A stretch of DNA of 64,000 nt, from assembly GCA_022823625.1 (NCBI GenBank), contig JAJEHQ010000013.1, positions 1 through 64,000 of the forward strand, given 5' to 3'. How positions within the stretch are numbered: the first letter of the stretch is position 1; each line of letters starts with the position of its first letter. This DNA comes from Gammaproteobacteria bacterium (GTDB taxonomy: Bacteria > Pseudomonadota > Gammaproteobacteria > Arenicellales > JAJDZL01). This document shows positions 16,746 through 27,475 of the stretch, piece after piece. Made by a program: the position numbers and the translations under genes. The notes below the pieces were generated by a model. It was not told the origin of the DNA. It did no database searches and worked only from the letters and a program-made list of their open reading frames with translations.

Positions 16746-17435
16746 CTATTTCAGCGGACGGGGACCAAATAATGCTGTACCAATGCGGACATGAGTTGCG
16801 CCTTCAGCTACTGCCTGCTCAAGATCGTCGGTCATACCCATCGATAGCGTGTCTAGAGTATGTCCCAGGCCATTTGCCTGTTCAAGCAAATGTTTAACTT
16901 CAGCGAAAATTGCCCGCTGTTCAAGCGGGTCGGAGACGGGTTTCGGTACGATCATGAAACCTCTCACTCGAATGCGTTCAAAATTACGGACTTGGTCTAG
17001 AAGTTCAAGGGCTGACTTCGCACTCAGTCCAGATTTGGTTTCCTCTTCCTGCAAATTAAGTTGCAAACAGATATTGAGCGGTGAAAAATCTGTCGGCCGC
17101 TGTTCATTGAGCCGGACAGCAATCTTGAAGCGATCGACACTGTGCACCCAGGAAAAGTTTGAAGCAATCTGTCGGGTCTTGTTACTTTGGATGCTACCGA
17201 TGAAATGCCATTCAATCTGCAGGTCTTCCAGTTCCTGCTGCTTGCCAATTGCCTCCTGAACAAAGTTTTCTGCAAAAGCCCGCTGTCCACACGCTGCAAG
17301 TCCGCGAATCAATGACGCGGGATGAATTTTTCCGACTGCAACGAGCTGAACCGAGCCAGGTTCACGACCAGCGTCTACTTCAGCAGCTCGAATTCTATCG
17401 TTTACATTTCGATAGTTTTCTGCGAGATCAATCAT
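16746..17435 (-). CDS. yggS: Pyridoxal-phosphate homeostasis protein YggS/PROSC
   Basis: A 229-aa PLP-binding TIM-barrel protein without known catalysis that buffers free PLP. The PLP lysine is in LVAVGKIHP; VSKTKP is more usual, but the Lys is kept. Next come FAENFVQE, EWHFIGSIQSNKTRQIA, LSMGMTDDLEQAVAEGATHV and RIGTALFGPRP. Start was set at ATG 17435 (MIDLAENYRNVNDRI) because the family begins there; an upstream frame adds 15 unrelated residues. It sits with proC/yggT in most relatives, but is separated from them here. A decayed copy of its 3' end lies at 14456-14640. Confidence 0.93.
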   Translation of the reverse strand: MIDLAENYRNVNDRIRAAEVDAGREPGSVQLVAVGKIHPASLIRGLAACGQRAFAENFVQEAIGKQQELEDLQIEWHFIGSIQSNKTRQIASNFSWVHSVDRFKIAVRLNEQRPTDFSPLNICLQLNLQEEETKSGLSAKSALELLDQVRNFERIRVRGFMIVPKPVSDPLEQRAIFAEVKHLLEQANGLGHTLDTLSMGMTDDLEQAVAEGATHVRIGTALFGPRPLK

Positions 17436-17537
17436 GGCTGTGATACATAATGAGCGCGATTTTCTTGAGAAGATTATCAAACAAATCTAGAAATAGAATC
17501 GTCAGTTTTCAAGTCGAACAACTCAGAATTTCATTCG

Positions 17538-18020
17538 ATGCAGCTCAAACCGGCAAACCAACGGGTCATTGATGCCTTGAGCGCAATGAATATCGAATGC
17601 GAGCTACAAATTCTTAATCACGAAACACGGACCTCCCAGGCGGCCGCCGAGACACTCGGCTGTTCGGAATCTCAAATCGCTAAATCACTCATTTTCTCTA
17701 CCAAATCGAAACGTCCTGTTCTCGCGATTACCAGTGGAAGCAATCGGGTCGTGCTCAGTCTGCTTTCCGACATCATTGGTGAGAAAGTTGGCAAGGCTGA
17801 TGCTGATTTTGTTCGAGAAATGACCGGTTTTGCGATTGGTGGTGTGGCACCTGTTGGACTAGCCAATCCCATTGAAACAGTATTTGACCGCGATTTATTC
17901 GATCATGAAACAGTTTGGGCAGCCGCCGGAACTGCCAATTCGCTGTTTCCCATTTCGAGCGAAAATTTGCGGCGGCTTGCAGGCAACCGAATCTGCGACT
18001 TTACCGCACCGTTAGTTTGA
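17538..18020 (+). CDS. YbaK/EbsC family aminoacyl-tRNA deacylase-like protein
   Basis: A 160-aa protein of the YbaK/ProX editing family, which hydrolyses mischarged tRNAs such as Cys-tRNA(Pro) in trans. Family features: N-terminal HETRTSQAAAETLGCSESQI, AKSLIFSTKSKRPVLAITSG with the conserved lysine, and TGFAIGGVAPVGLANPIE with the Gly-rich substrate loop. Which amino acid it edits cannot be decided. Its last 9 bases overlap the convergent pyrC' gene. Confidence 0.85.
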   Translation: MQLKPANQRVIDALSAMNIECELQILNHETRTSQAAAETLGCSESQIAKSLIFSTKSKRPVLAITSGSNRVVLSLLSDIIGEKVGKADADFVREMTGFAIGGVAPVGLANPIETVFDRDLFDHETVWAAAGTANSLFPISSENLRRLAGNRICDFTAPLV

Positions 18021-19286
18021 GTCTGTCGCGACGACTCCGCCGATGATGGTATGGGCGACTTTGCCCCGCATCTGCATGCCGCCGAATGGATTGTTCTTGC
18101 CATTGCTCAGCATTTCGTCGGGATCAAACTCCCACGACTTTTCAGGATCGAAAATACAGATGTCCGCTGGAGCGCCTACTGAGAGCGTACCCAGATTCAA
18201 ACTTAAAGTTCTTGCAGGATTGCAGGTTAGACATGCAATTGCCTGCTGCAGTGAAAGCCCAGCGTCGTCAACCAATTTCAAAGTTAGTGGGAGTAGTGTT
18301 TCAAATCCAGATATACCTGGAACAGTTTGTATGAATGGAGCGAGTTTGTCGTCTTTGCTACAGGGCTGATGATCAGAGCAGATTACCTGAATGGTACCGT
18401 TATTCACACCTTCCCGCAGCCCAATCATGTCAGACTCCTGTCGTAGTGGAGGCATAACGTGACACAGGGTATTGAACCCCTGAATATCAAATTCTGTCAG
18501 GTGCAGGTTGTGGATGGCAACATCCGCACTGATGTTCAGTCCTCTAGCCTTTGATTCAGCGATCATATCAACGGATCTCGCGCAGGACAACTGATTGAAA
18601 TGTGCCCGCACACCTGTTGTTGAAACCAAGGCCAAGTCGCGGGCAACCGCAACAGTTTCCGCAGCTTCGGGAATGGCCGACAGTCCAAGACGCGTACTCA
18701 TCTCTCCTTCGTGTACACAGCCATTACCGGTCAGCCAGGGATCCTGAGAATGTATGAATACCGTTAAATCGAAGGTTGCGGCATATTGCATGGCTCGACG
18801 CATCAACAGGGTGCTATGAATTGGAACTCTGGCGTTGCTGACACCCACACAACCGGCGTTTTTAAGCGAAGCCATGTTCGTCAGCGACTCGCCCTGAAGG
18901 CCCATCGTTAGAGCTCCCAACGGTACGATTCGGATACTCTCCTGTTGTTTTACGCTCTCTCGAATCATGTGTGCCATTGATGGTTCATCAATGACTGGAA
19001 CGGTATTGGGCTGAATGCATACGGTTGTAATCCCACCGTTCAGCGCTGCCCGATGTTCGCTGAATATCGTTAGGTGTCCTTTGGAATTTAACTCACCGAT
19101 TTTCGCATTGAGGTCAATCAGTCCGGGACACACAATCAAACCCGAGGCATCTATTGTGCGGTCAATGGATAATTTTGCAGCTGCTTCGGAATTTAGAATC
19201 TGTTCCTGATCAAAATATAGATCAGCAATTTCATCCCGACTGTTTGCAGGATCTATGATCCGGCCGTTTCGAATGACACTAACCAT
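18012..19286 (-). CDS. Dihydroorotase-like PyrC', probably non-catalytic
   Basis: A 424-aa amidohydrolase-fold protein of the dihydroorotase family. The metal-binding DxHxH motif after the first strand is lost: PGLIDLNAKIGE has Asn and Lys where active enzymes have two His. The late motif is ICSDHQPCSKDDK rather than TDHAPH. This matches PyrC' of Pseudomonas-like bacteria, a structural partner needed to assemble aspartate carbamoyltransferase. It follows pyrB by 10 bases on the same strand, as in those species. A catalytic dihydroorotase should be encoded elsewhere. Confidence 0.9.
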   Translation of the reverse strand: MVSVIRNGRIIDPANSRDEIADLYFDQEQILNSEAAAKLSIDRTIDASGLIVCPGLIDLNAKIGELNSKGHLTIFSEHRAALNGGITTVCIQPNTVPVIDEPSMAHMIRESVKQQESIRIVPLGALTMGLQGESLTNMASLKNAGCVGVSNARVPIHSTLLMRRAMQYAATFDLTVFIHSQDPWLTGNGCVHEGEMSTRLGLSAIPEAAETVAVARDLALVSTTGVRAHFNQLSCARSVDMIAESKARGLNISADVAIHNLHLTEFDIQGFNTLCHVMPPLRQESDMIGLREGVNNGTIQVICSDHQPCSKDDKLAPFIQTVPGISGFETLLPLTLKLVDDAGLSLQQAIACLTCNPARTLSLNLGTLSVGAPADICIFDPEKSWEFDPDEMLSNGKNNPFGGMQMRGKVAHTIIGGVVATDSN

Positions 19287-19296
19287 CGTGTTTCTT

Positions 19297-20265
19297 CTAC
19301 CCAGACTGCCGAATTCCGCCCATTATTTTTGACATGACCGCCATTCGAACTGCGACACCATTTGATACTTGGGATAGGATCACCGAATGGCTGCCGTCAG
19401 CGACTGAAGAAGCTATTTCCAGTCCTCGGTTGATGGGGCCGGGATGCATAACCATGACATCCGGTTTGGCATTTTTAAGCCGCTCTTCAGTGAGGCCATA
19501 GCAACGATAGTATTCACGTTCACTTGGAATCAATTGCCCTTCCATTCTTTCTAGCTGTAATCGCAGCATGACAATAACATCTGCGTCCTTAAGTCCCTCA
19601 TCCAAATCGGTAAAGATCCTCACTCCCAGTGCTTCGAGCCCAGTAGGAATCAGCGTTCGTGGCGAAACGATTCGAATTTCTCCAGCTCCCAGTTTCTTAA
19701 GTGCGCTGATTTCAGAGCGAGCAACACGGGAATGCAGTACATCGCCCACAATCACAACCGTGAGATCGTTGAAATTCGGCTTTTGCTGGCGAATTGTGAG
19801 CATGTCAAGCAGCGCCTGTGTAGGGTGTGAGTATCGTCCATCGCCGGCGTTGATGATGTGAACGTGTTGCGGTACGTGACGAGCAATGAGATTGGCCGCA
19901 CCGCTAAAGCTGTGACGCACGACAAAGGTATCCGTATGCATGGCTTGCAGAGTTGATACGGTATCCAGAATTGTCTCCCCCTTTGTTGTTGACATCCCAT
20001 CCGACTGCATGGTGATGACGTCTGCGGACAGTCGCTTGGCAGCTATTTCGAAAGTTGTTCGGGTTCGGGTACTCGGCTCAAAAAACAGATTGACGACGGT
20101 TTTGCCGCGTAGCAGGGGCACTTTCTTGGTGTCGCGGGTCGCAAAATCGATAAATGATTCCGCAGTTGTGAGTAATTCCTCGATCAGTTCTCGTGGCAAT
20201 TCCTCCAGAGAAATAAAGTGATTCAGACGGCCGTCAGCTCCTATTTGGATGTCTTCAGACATCAT
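19297..20265 (-). CDS. pyrB: Aspartate carbamoyltransferase catalytic chain
   Basis: Joins carbamoyl phosphate and aspartate in the first committed step of pyrimidine synthesis. It is 322 aa. The carbamoyl-phosphate site [13 protein letters not shown] is near residue 60, [12 protein letters not shown] is mid-protein, and the aspartate-domain motif MLRLQLERM with [11 protein letters not shown] is in the C-terminal half. ATG at 20265 overlaps the pyrR stop (ATGA), so translation is coupled. No pyrI regulatory chain is present. Together with PyrC' it should form the Pseudomonas-type dodecamer. Confidence 0.96.
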   Translation of the reverse strand: MMSEDIQIGADGRLNHFISLEELPRELIEELLTTAESFIDFATRDTKKVPLLRGKTVVNLFFEPSTRTRTTFEIAAKRLSADVITMQSDGMSTTKGETILDTVSTLQAMHTDTFVVRHSFSGAANLIARHVPQHVHIINAGDGRYSHPTQALLDMLTIRQQKPNFNDLTVVIVGDVLHSRVARSEISALKKLGAGEIRIVSPRTLIPTGLEALGVRIFTDLDEGLKDADVIVMLRLQLERMEGQLIPSEREYYRCYGLTEERLKNAKPDVMVMHPGPINRGLEIASSVADGSHSVILSQVSNGVAVRMAVMSKIMGGIRQSG

Positions 20266-20834
20266 TTACACTCCACATGCCGATTAACATACGTCAACCG
20301 GCCGTTTGGACAAATTTTGACAAACTGATGTTTATCGAGTGAAATTCTATGGCCAATAATTTCAGCCTGGAAGGGCAGTTCCCGATCACCTCGGTCCAGC
20401 AGAACAGCAAGTACAACGGAAGCAGGACGACCCCAGGCAAAAAGTTCGTTTAGTGCAGCTCTGACGGTCCGTCCCGTATGCAAGATGTCGTCGATCAAAA
20501 TAATGTGGCGATCATCGATTGCGACGGGTAAAGAAGAACTGCGAACACTCGGATTGAGGCCAACTCGACTGAAGTCGTCGCGATAAAAGGTTATATCCAA
20601 TAATCCCACAGGTTCGCTTAAGCCCAGTTTTTGGTGCAGTTGTTCAGCGATCCAAACGCCGCCGCTGCATATCGCAACCAAAAGGGGCGCTTCGTCAATC
20701 ATTGGCTTAATGGAGTCGGCCATTCCTGAAAGCATTTCATTGACAGGAAGTTGCTCTGGCAGTGGGTGACTCATCTGTTTTTCAAGTCGCTCATTCAGGT
20801 CGATAGCGGTTTCGAACTCTAGTGTTTCATTCAA
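20262..20834 (-). CDS. pyrR: Bifunctional PyrR (regulator / uracil phosphoribosyltransferase)
   Basis: A 190-aa type I phosphoribosyltransferase-fold protein. The PRPP-binding signature is [20 protein letters not shown], preceded by the YRDDFSR and LPVAIDD segments typical of PyrR. Gram-positive PyrR binds pyr mRNA; in gammaproteobacteria its regulatory role is less clear. ATG 20834 overlaps the ruvX stop (ATGA), and its own stop overlaps pyrB in the same way, giving a tightly coupled run ruvX-pyrR-pyrB-pyrC'. No obvious PyrR attenuator was seen in the short leader. Confidence 0.92.
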   Translation of the reverse strand: MNETLEFETAIDLNERLEKQMSHPLPEQLPVNEMLSGMADSIKPMIDEAPLLVAICSGGVWIAEQLHQKLGLSEPVGLLDITFYRDDFSRVGLNPSVRSSSLPVAIDDRHIILIDDILHTGRTVRAALNELFAWGRPASVVLAVLLDRGDRELPFQAEIIGHRISLDKHQFVKICPNGRLTYVNRHVECK

Positions 20835-21256
20835 CCGTTCAATTGCGAGAAATAAGTCTCCAAAATTATTCCGGCAGAAATTTTATTTCGTTCATCGGTT
20901 TTCTTGCCTTTAGCAATTTGTTCGCCGGGCTGGTGCATTCTGAAAATCGATTCTTCCGTGCTGAGGGTCTCGTCGACATATGAAACAGGGATATTGAACA
21001 TCTGGGTGAGTACTTCTCCGAATTGAAGAATCTTTTTCTTTAAATCGGAGGTAGATTCCGAATTCAAACCCGGCATACCCAATACAAACCCCTCAGGGCG
21101 CCACTCACTGACCAGTTTTTCCAGCGCTACAAAATCCGGTTGACCGTCTTTAGCCCGCACAATTCCTATACCCTGACCACGGCCGATACTTGGATGACCG
21201 ACCGCAACACCAATTCGGCGAGTACCAAAATCGAATGCCATGATGTTATCAGACAA
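20831..21256 (-). CDS. ruvX: RuvX/YqgF Holliday-junction resolvase-like, pre-16S rRNA nuclease
   Basis: A 141-aa RNase H-fold nuclease implicated in trimming the 5' end of 16S rRNA; historically named a putative Holliday-junction resolvase. The metal site lies in MAFDFGTRRIGVAVG (Asp), FVLGMPGLNSE, and DETLSTEES (Asp/Glu). A TTG start at 21256 gives MSDNIMAFDFG, the same N-terminal length as known RuvX proteins. ATG 21241 is the alternative. It is separated from algH by about 230 bases but is in the same order as in Pseudomonas. Confidence 0.92.
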   Translation of the reverse strand: MSDNIMAFDFGTRRIGVAVGHPSIGRGQGIGIVRAKDGQPDFVALEKLVSEWRPEGFVLGMPGLNSESTSDLKKKILQFGEVLTQMFNIPVSYVDETLSTEESIFRMHQPGEQIAKGKKTDERNKISAGIILETYFSQLNG

Positions 21257-21486
21257 AATTAACTATCCAATCTGTGCGTTATCGATATCCGGTGTTGAAT
21301 CTACCATGCAATCAATGTGATTGACGCCCTCAGATTCAAATTCTACGGGGTCTGGATTCGGTGATCCCATGGCGGTGTACACTCTTCTCAACCCAGACCG
21401 GATACGAAAAAATTGGCAGGCAGTCGGAAAATTAGCAACCGCCTCATTTGGCTGTTCAAGAAGTGGAAGTTCCTTTGTTCAAAGGA

Positions 21487-22041
21487 TCAGGCATGCCCCG
21501 CAACAGAGGAGATTGTGTCAATGTCGATGCCTACCAGCGAAGCGGCTTTGTGCCACCTTTCTTGAATTGGAGTATCAAAAATAATGGAGGAATCCACTGG
21601 GGCAGACAACCACATATTATTCTGCATCTCACTTTCCAATTGCTCGCTCTCCCAGCCAGCAAATCCCAGAACCGGCAGGAAGAAATCTGGGCCACGGTTT
21701 TCAGAAATTGCTTCAAGCACGTCCTTTGACATGGTGAGTCCTAAATCATTACCTACTTGTATTGTCGATGCCCAGGATTTACTGGCATCATGCAACACCA
21801 AGCCGCGCTCCACTTGGCAGGGACCGCCAAAATGAACTGGCAATTTCGTTTCAGGGTGTTCGTTGGAATCAAGGTCAAGTTCCTTTAGAATATCCTCAAG
21901 CAGCAACTCAGTAATTCGATTGACGACAATTCCAAGTGCCCCGTCTTCATCATGCATGCAGATCAGAACGACGGTACGTTCAAAAATGGAGTCAGACATG
22001 GACGGCATAGCGACGAGGAATTGATTTGTGAGCCAGCTCAT
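21487..22041 (-). CDS. algH: YqgE/AlgH family protein
   Basis: A 184-aa protein of the UPF0301 (YqgE/AlgH) family, of unknown biochemical function. It is linked to alginate regulation in Pseudomonas, and its gene is almost always beside ruvX. Family marks: LTNQFLVAMPSMSDSIFERT at the N-terminus, HDEDGALGIVVNR, and FGGPCQVERGLVLHD. The C-terminal FAGWESEQLESEM is also typical. It is the first gene of the algH-ruvX-pyrR-pyrB-pyrC' run. The 230 bases after it hold no convincing gene. Confidence 0.93.
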   Translation of the reverse strand: MSWLTNQFLVAMPSMSDSIFERTVVLICMHDEDGALGIVVNRITELLLEDILKELDLDSNEHPETKLPVHFGGPCQVERGLVLHDASKSWASTIQVGNDLGLTMSKDVLEAISENRGPDFFLPVLGFAGWESEQLESEMQNNMWLSAPVDSSIIFDTPIQERWHKAASLVGIDIDTISSVAGHA

Positions 22042-22332
22042 GAAGTTGTCATCCGTAGAAACTCATAATTCAAACAATTGCATTAATTCTTAACTATTAC
22101 CTCGATATACGCACAATTGTACATATTCCAAACACTTAATGAATTGGTTAATTCTCTAAATGGGTTTGTGTGTCGGCCCATCAATAATATCTTGACGTCA
22201 TATCGAAATTGCTGAATATCTACCAACAGAGTCTTGAACTACATTAACCTTTATCATCATTGCCGATTATTATCTTGGCACCAATCTATGGGCGTTTTCG
22301 ATACACTACACCTGTTTTAATATTTGTTGACA

Positions 22333-23091
22333 ATGAAAATTCTCGTTTATTCAGACCTTCATCTCGAGTTTTCTGACTTTACTGTACCCACAGGCGGTTT
22401 TGACGCTGTAGTTCTGGCAGGTGATATTCATGTGGGGGACAGGGCTGTTCGATGGGCACATCGCAATTTTGACGATGTGCCAGTCATTTACATTTGCGGC
22501 AATCACGAATTTTATGGGGGTGAAATTGGATACGTACAGGACAGGATCCGCGCTGCCGCATTCGGATCAAATGTGTACTTTTTCGAAAACGAATCCATCT
22601 GCATTGATGACGTCCAATTTATCTGTTCAACGCTTTGGACGGACTTTTGCGTCAGCGGGAACAAAGAACTGAACATGATTCAAGCTGGTAGATGGATGAA
22701 CGATTATCGGCTAATTGAGCTGGGTGATCGTACTCTCGAGCCGCATGATACTGAACGGATGCACCATGCTTCGCGACAATTTCTGGAGCGAGAATTGACA
22801 AAGTCCAAAGAAAAGCCGCAAAAAACGGTGGTTGTCACTCATCACGCTCCATCTGAACGCTCGTTGCTCTGCGAACGGGTTTCTCGGGATAGCGGCGCAG
22901 CCTATGCATCTTCACTTGACATGTTGATGATTGAACATTCACCAAATCTTTGGATTCATGGACATACGCATGAATCGGTTGATTACCAGATTGGTGAGAC
23001 GAGGGTGCTGTCAAATCCACGCGGTTATTCACGAATTGCGGACGGTTGGGGCAATCGGAATTTCAAGCCTATTTGTATAATTGAAGTGTAA
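22333..23091 (+). CDS. Calcineurin-like metallophosphoesterase
   Basis: About 252 aa. The five metal-site blocks of the family are all present in order: YSDLHLEF, AGDIHVGDRA, CGNHEFYGG, VTHHAPSE and HGHTHESVDY. It should hydrolyse a phosphomonoester or phosphodiester in the cytosol; the substrate is unknown. Two TTG codons precede the frame, but ATG 22333 starts directly at the first strand as expected. It is flanked by a 290-base AT-rich region on the left and the transketolase gene 70 bases to the right. Confidence 0.88.
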   Translation: MKILVYSDLHLEFSDFTVPTGGFDAVVLAGDIHVGDRAVRWAHRNFDDVPVIYICGNHEFYGGEIGYVQDRIRAAAFGSNVYFFENESICIDDVQFICSTLWTDFCVSGNKELNMIQAGRWMNDYRLIELGDRTLEPHDTERMHHASRQFLERELTKSKEKPQKTVVVTHHAPSERSLLCERVSRDSGAAYASSLDMLMIEHSPNLWIHGHTHESVDYQIGETRVLSNPRGYSRIADGWGNRNFKPICIIEV

Positions 23092-23164
23092 TGCCCTGAT
23101 TGCATCCAGCCTTTAATCAATTACCCTACTGAACTCATAATTCTCCACGCGCGGACTAAAGCAG

Positions 23165-25201
23165 TTGAACGACACAGCAACAGCCTCTGTAACCAAAGAA
23201 CATAGTAATAATCCAACCCGCCTTGAGATGGCGAATGCGATTCGCGCACTCTCAATGGACGCTGTTCAGGCAGCCAAATCAGGACATCCTGGAATGCCAA
23301 TGGGAATGGCAGATCTTGCGGTGTCGCTGTGGCTCGATTATCTCAAACACAATCCACAAAATCCAAACTGGTTCGATCGGGACCGATTTGTCCTGTCGAA
23401 CGGTCATGGTTCGATGCTGATCTACTCTCTTTTACATCTGACCGGTTATGAACTGCCGTTAGAAGAGATCAAGAATTTCCGTCAGTTGCACTCAAAAACT
23501 GCCGGACATCCGGAATTTGGACTCACACCTGGCGTTGAAACGACTACCGGGCCGTTAGGACAAGGGTTCGCGAATGCAGTTGGTTTGGCTTTGGCAGAAA
23601 AAGTGTTGGCAGCCCGATTTAATCGACCAGGCCACAAGATCATCGATCATTACACGTATGTATTTCTAGGCGATGGATGTCTCATGGAGGGCATCTCCCA
23701 CGAAGCGGCTTCGTTTTCCGGAACGCATCGACTGAATAAACTGATTGCGTTTTACGATGACAACAATGTTTCAATTGATGGGGAAGTTTCCGGCTGGTTC
23801 ACTGAGGACACACCGCGGCGCTTTCAGGCCTATGGCTGGCATGTAGTCGAGAATGTGGACGGACACAATGCTGAGGAGATTGAAGCAGCAATTCAGACTG
23901 CTCAATCAGAGACTGGCCGTCCCAGTCTGATCTGCTGCAAGACGATTATTGGCTGGGGTGCGCCGAACAAGGAGGGTACAGCCGGAGCCCATGGAGCGCC
24001 TTTGGGTGAGGAGGAGGTGGCACTGACTCGCGACCAAATTGGCTGGCATCATCCCGCATTCCACATACCAGACTCCATCCGGGCTGAATTTGACTGCCGT
24101 GTTCGTGGTTCTGAACAGGAGAAGCAGTGGAACGAAAAGTTTATTGAGTACGCAAATGAATATCCAGATTTAGCAGCTGAACTCAGCCGACGGATAGACA
24201 GTCGGTTGCCAGAAAACTGGCGTGAATTCACCAGCGAACAAATTTCAACTGCCCACGAAAAGCCCTTAGCAACGCGCCAGTCTTCCAAAGTTGCGCTTGA
24301 TGCCTACGGTCCGATTTTGCCGGAACTGATTGGAGGTTCCGCGGATCTCACAGGATCAAATCTGACACTCTGGGATGGTTCAAAACCTCTTGATGAGGAA
24401 ACCTCAGATGGAAGTTACATCTACTTTGGAGTCCGGGAATTCGGAATGAGTGCCATCGTCAATGGACTCGCGTTGCATGGTGGATTCATTCCCTATGGTG
24501 CAACATTTCTGATGTTCTCCGAATATGCCAGAAATGCCGTTCGAATGTCGGCTTTGATGGGCATCCAATCAATTTTTGTCTATACCCATGATTCCATCGG
24601 ACTTGGAGAAGATGGACCGACTCATCAGGCAGTTGAACAGGCAGCAACGTTGCGATTGATTCCGAACATGTCCCTCTGGCGGCCATGTGATACCCAGGAA
24701 TCGTTGGTTGCATGGAAGGTGGCAATAGAAAGAACCTGCGGTCCAACCTGTCTATTGTTCTCCAGGCAGGGTGTTGCTCAGAATAATCGTACTGAAACTC
24801 AAATCGAACACATATCAAAAGGTGGCTATGTTCTGCTGGATAGTGATGGCGAACCCGACATAATCATAATCGCGACAGGAACAGAGGTGGAGCTCGCAAC
24901 TGGTGCGGCCCGCCGCCTCACTGAAACCGGTGTCAAAGTACGAGTCGTATCAATGCCGAGCGTTGACGTTTTCGAAGCACAGTCACAGGACTACCGCGAT
25001 ACTGTAATTCCACCTCAGATCACAAAAAGGGTGGTCGTAGAAGCAGGAGTTACGGCACTTTGGGCCAAATATGCAGGTACGCAGGGTGTCGTTATGGGGG
25101 TCGATCAGTTTGGTGAATCTGCCCCTGGAAAAGCGCTTTACGAATACTTCGGACTAACTGTCGATGGTGTCGAGCGCGCAGCGCGCGATCTGCTCGGTTA
25201 G
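23165..25201 (+). CDS. tkt: Transketolase
   Basis: A thiamine-diphosphate enzyme moving two-carbon units in the pentose phosphate and Calvin cycles. It is 678 aa, family length. The N-terminal domain has [20 protein letters not shown], the ThDP motif [13 protein letters not shown], and [12 protein letters not shown]. The pyrimidine domain has [19 protein letters not shown] and [15 protein letters not shown]. The start is uncertain: TTG 23165 gives a 21-residue lead, ATG 23228 begins at MANAIR. The family normally has a few residues before that, so TTG is preferred. It heads the tkt-gap-pgk-pyk-fba run. Confidence 0.95.
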   Translation: MNDTATASVTKEHSNNPTRLEMANAIRALSMDAVQAAKSGHPGMPMGMADLAVSLWLDYLKHNPQNPNWFDRDRFVLSNGHGSMLIYSLLHLTGYELPLEEIKNFRQLHSKTAGHPEFGLTPGVETTTGPLGQGFANAVGLALAEKVLAARFNRPGHKIIDHYTYVFLGDGCLMEGISHEAASFSGTHRLNKLIAFYDDNNVSIDGEVSGWFTEDTPRRFQAYGWHVVENVDGHNAEEIEAAIQTAQSETGRPSLICCKTIIGWGAPNKEGTAGAHGAPLGEEEVALTRDQIGWHHPAFHIPDSIRAEFDCRVRGSEQEKQWNEKFIEYANEYPDLAAELSRRIDSRLPENWREFTSEQISTAHEKPLATRQSSKVALDAYGPILPELIGGSADLTGSNLTLWDGSKPLDEETSDGSYIYFGVREFGMSAIVNGLALHGGFIPYGATFLMFSEYARNAVRMSALMGIQSIFVYTHDSIGLGEDGPTHQAVEQAATLRLIPNMSLWRPCDTQESLVAWKVAIERTCGPTCLLFSRQGVAQNNRTETQIEHISKGGYVLLDSDGEPDIIIIATGTEVELATGAARRLTETGVKVRVVSMPSVDVFEAQSQDYRDTVIPPQITKRVVVEAGVTALWAKYAGTQGVVMGVDQFGESAPGKALYEYFGLTVDGVERAARDLLG

Positions 25202-25253
25202 CTCCTCATTAAGTCAACTTCAACCCACTTCAATTCGCACAGGTGAATAGTGA

Positions 25254-26264
25254 ATGTCAATTAGAGTAGCAATTAACGGATTTGGTCGGATCGGTCGGAA
25301 CATCATGCGGGCGCTTTACGAATCGCCAAAACAGCATGAACTTGAAGTCGTGGCAATCAACGATCTGGCGGACAAGGAGACTAATGCACACTTGCTGCAG
25401 TACGACTCTGTGCATGGGAAATTTAGTGCAACGGTCGAATGTGTTGATGACGGTTTTCTCGTCAACGGAAATCCGGTCAAAACCTTGTCTGAACGCAATC
25501 CAGCAGCGTTGCAGTGGGGAGAACTTGGCGTTGACCTGGTCATGGAATGTACAGGCTTTTTTGCCAGCAAGCAAAAGGCTTCAGCACATCTTGAAGGCGG
25601 GGCTAGAAAAGTGCTGCTTTCTGCACCGGGTGGTGGTGTCGACGCAACCGTTGTATACGGTGTCAATCACGACATTCTGAGTGCATCTCACACAGTTATA
25701 TCGAACGCCTCATGCACCACAAACTGTCTTGCGCCAATTGCCAAGGTGTTGCATGATGAATTTGGCATCCAGTCTGGTCTCATGACCACCGTGCACGCTT
25801 TCACCAACGATCAGGTATTGACCGATGTTTTTCACTCGGATCTCAGACGTGCCCGATCGGCGACGCAGTCGATGATTCCGACCAGCACCGGTGCAGCCAA
25901 GGCGATCGGACTGGTCTTACCGGAACTGGATGGAAAGTTGGATGGATTCGCAGTGCGAGTGCCTACCACTAATGTCTCGTTAGTTGATCTTACGATTGAA
26001 ACAGAGTCCGAAGTTTCGGTCGATGCCATTCATGATGCAGTAAAAAAAGCGGCTACAGGTCCGCTAGAAGGAATATTGGCTTTCAACGACAAGCCGCTGG
26101 TTTCGATTGATTTCAATCATTGTTCAATTTCGTCAGTTTATGAGGCTTCAACCACTCGTGTAGTAGGTAGCCACGCGGCCAAAGTTTGCTGCTGGTATGA
26201 CAATGAGTGGGCGTTCTCAAATCGTATGCTGGACACCGCAGTCGCATTTATGAACGCCAATTAA
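25254..26264 (+). CDS. gap: Glyceraldehyde-3-phosphate dehydrogenase
   Basis: A 336-aa cytosolic enzyme of glycolysis and gluconeogenesis. The N-terminal [19 protein letters not shown] binds NAD; Asp37 in AINDLAD favours NAD over NADP. The catalytic Cys154 is in [34 protein letters not shown] and [12 protein letters not shown] are also canonical. An AGGTGAATAGTG stretch before the ATG may be the ribosome site. It lies 52 bases after tkt and 11 bases before pgk. Confidence 0.96.
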   Translation: MSIRVAINGFGRIGRNIMRALYESPKQHELEVVAINDLADKETNAHLLQYDSVHGKFSATVECVDDGFLVNGNPVKTLSERNPAALQWGELGVDLVMECTGFFASKQKASAHLEGGARKVLLSAPGGGVDATVVYGVNHDILSASHTVISNASCTTNCLAPIAKVLHDEFGIQSGLMTTVHAFTNDQVLTDVFHSDLRRARSATQSMIPTSTGAAKAIGLVLPELDGKLDGFAVRVPTTNVSLVDLTIETESEVSVDAIHDAVKKAATGPLEGILAFNDKPLVSIDFNHCSISSVYEASTTRVVGSHAAKVCCWYDNEWAFSNRMLDTAVAFMNAN

Positions 26265-26275
26265 CCGTGGTGGGT

Positions 26276-27475
26276 ATGATAAAACTCCAGCAGGTAGACT
26301 TACGCTGTAAACGAGTTTTATTGCGAGCCGACTTGAATGTGTCTGTTGAAGACGGCGAAATTACATCAGAGCAAAGAATTCTCGCCTCGCTCGATTCTGT
26401 CAGGTATGCCCTTGAAAATAATGCCGCGGTACTGATCATTTCGCACTTTGGCAGACCTAAGGCTGGTGAATATGAGGCTTGCTACTCACTAGTTCAGGTC
26501 AGAGAGGTGATTCAAAACTGCCTTGGCCGCAAAATCAGATTAATTTCGGACTGGATCAACGGATTTGAAATCAAACCGGGTGAGATTGCACTTGGAGAAA
26601 ATGTCCGATTTTTGGAAGGTGAGGTGACTTGTGATCCTCAGTTGAGTCAACAAATGGCTCGATTGTGTGATGTATTCGTGATGGACGCATTTGGTGCCGC
26701 CCATCGTGCTCATGCATCAATTTCAGGTGTGGTGGAATTTGCACCGGTTGCGTGTCTTGGATTGCAATGCCAGAAAGAATTAGATTCATTGAATACCGCA
26801 CTCAATCAGCCATCTGAACCGGTGGTGGCGATTGTTGGTGGTGCAAAAGTGGATGGTAAACTGCAGGCACTAAAGAGGCTATCACAATTGGCTCAGACTC
26901 TGATTGTTGGCGGTGGCATCGCCAATACATTTTTGGCGGCTCAGGGATTCAATGTTGGAAATTCCCTTTATGATCCGGAACTGGTTCCAGCTGCACAAAA
27001 CATTTTGGAAACTGCGGAGCAGAACGGCTGCGAGATTCCACTTCCGATTGACGTGATTGTCGCACCTTCATTGAATGATGGCCGACATTCTGAATCAAAA
27101 TCAATTGCAGACGTATCTAATGAGGACATGATTCTGGATATTGGTTTACAAACGCGTGAGGTCTATAACCAAAAAATTGATCAGTCTGAAACCATCATTT
27201 GGAATGGGCCGGTTGGTGCATTTGAGTTCTCACCCTTTGATGCTGGGACCAGGGCAATTGCTTCCTCAGTGGTGGAAAGTAATGCTTTTTCGGTTGCTGG
27301 CGGCGGTGATACGCTGGCTGCTCTTGAGCGGTTTGGAGGTATCGACCAAATTTCATACGTATCTACAGGGGGAGGGGCTTTTCTTGAATATGTTCAAGGG
27401 AATTCACTTCCGGGATTCACAGCCTTGCAACAGCATGCCGAAAGTGCTTTCATGCATGGTGCTAAAGCGGTGTAA
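26276..27475 (+). CDS. pgk: Phosphoglycerate kinase
   Basis: Transfers phosphate between 1,3-bisphosphoglycerate and ADP. It is 399 aa from ATG 26276. Motifs: VLLRADLNV near the N-terminus, where RVDLNVP is usual; ISHFGRPK; GENVRFLEGE; DAFGAAHRAHAS; VGGAKVDGK; and the nucleotide loop AGGGDTLAALERFG with STGGGAFLEYV. An earlier in-frame start inside gap would add 23 residues unrelated to the family. GGTGGG precedes the ATG. Its stop is immediately followed by the pyk start. Confidence 0.95.
   Translation: MIKLQQVDLRCKRVLLRADLNVSVEDGEITSEQRILASLDSVRYALENNAAVLIISHFGRPKAGEYEACYSLVQVREVIQNCLGRKIRLISDWINGFEIKPGEIALGENVRFLEGEVTCDPQLSQQMARLCDVFVMDAFGAAHRAHASISGVVEFAPVACLGLQCQKELDSLNTALNQPSEPVVAIVGGAKVDGKLQALKRLSQLAQTLIVGGGIANTFLAAQGFNVGNSLYDPELVPAAQNILETAEQNGCEIPLPIDVIVAPSLNDGRHSESKSIADVSNEDMILDIGLQTREVYNQKIDQSETIIWNGPVGAFEFSPFDAGTRAIASSVVESNAFSVAGGGDTLAALERFGGIDQISYVSTGGGAFLEYVQGNSLPGFTALQQHAESAFMHGAKAV

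Noticed and set aside
21257..21486. Short acidic open frame between algH and ruvX (MGSPNPDPVEFESEGV)
   Set aside because: Only about 35 codons with no family recognised. It may be chance or a remnant.
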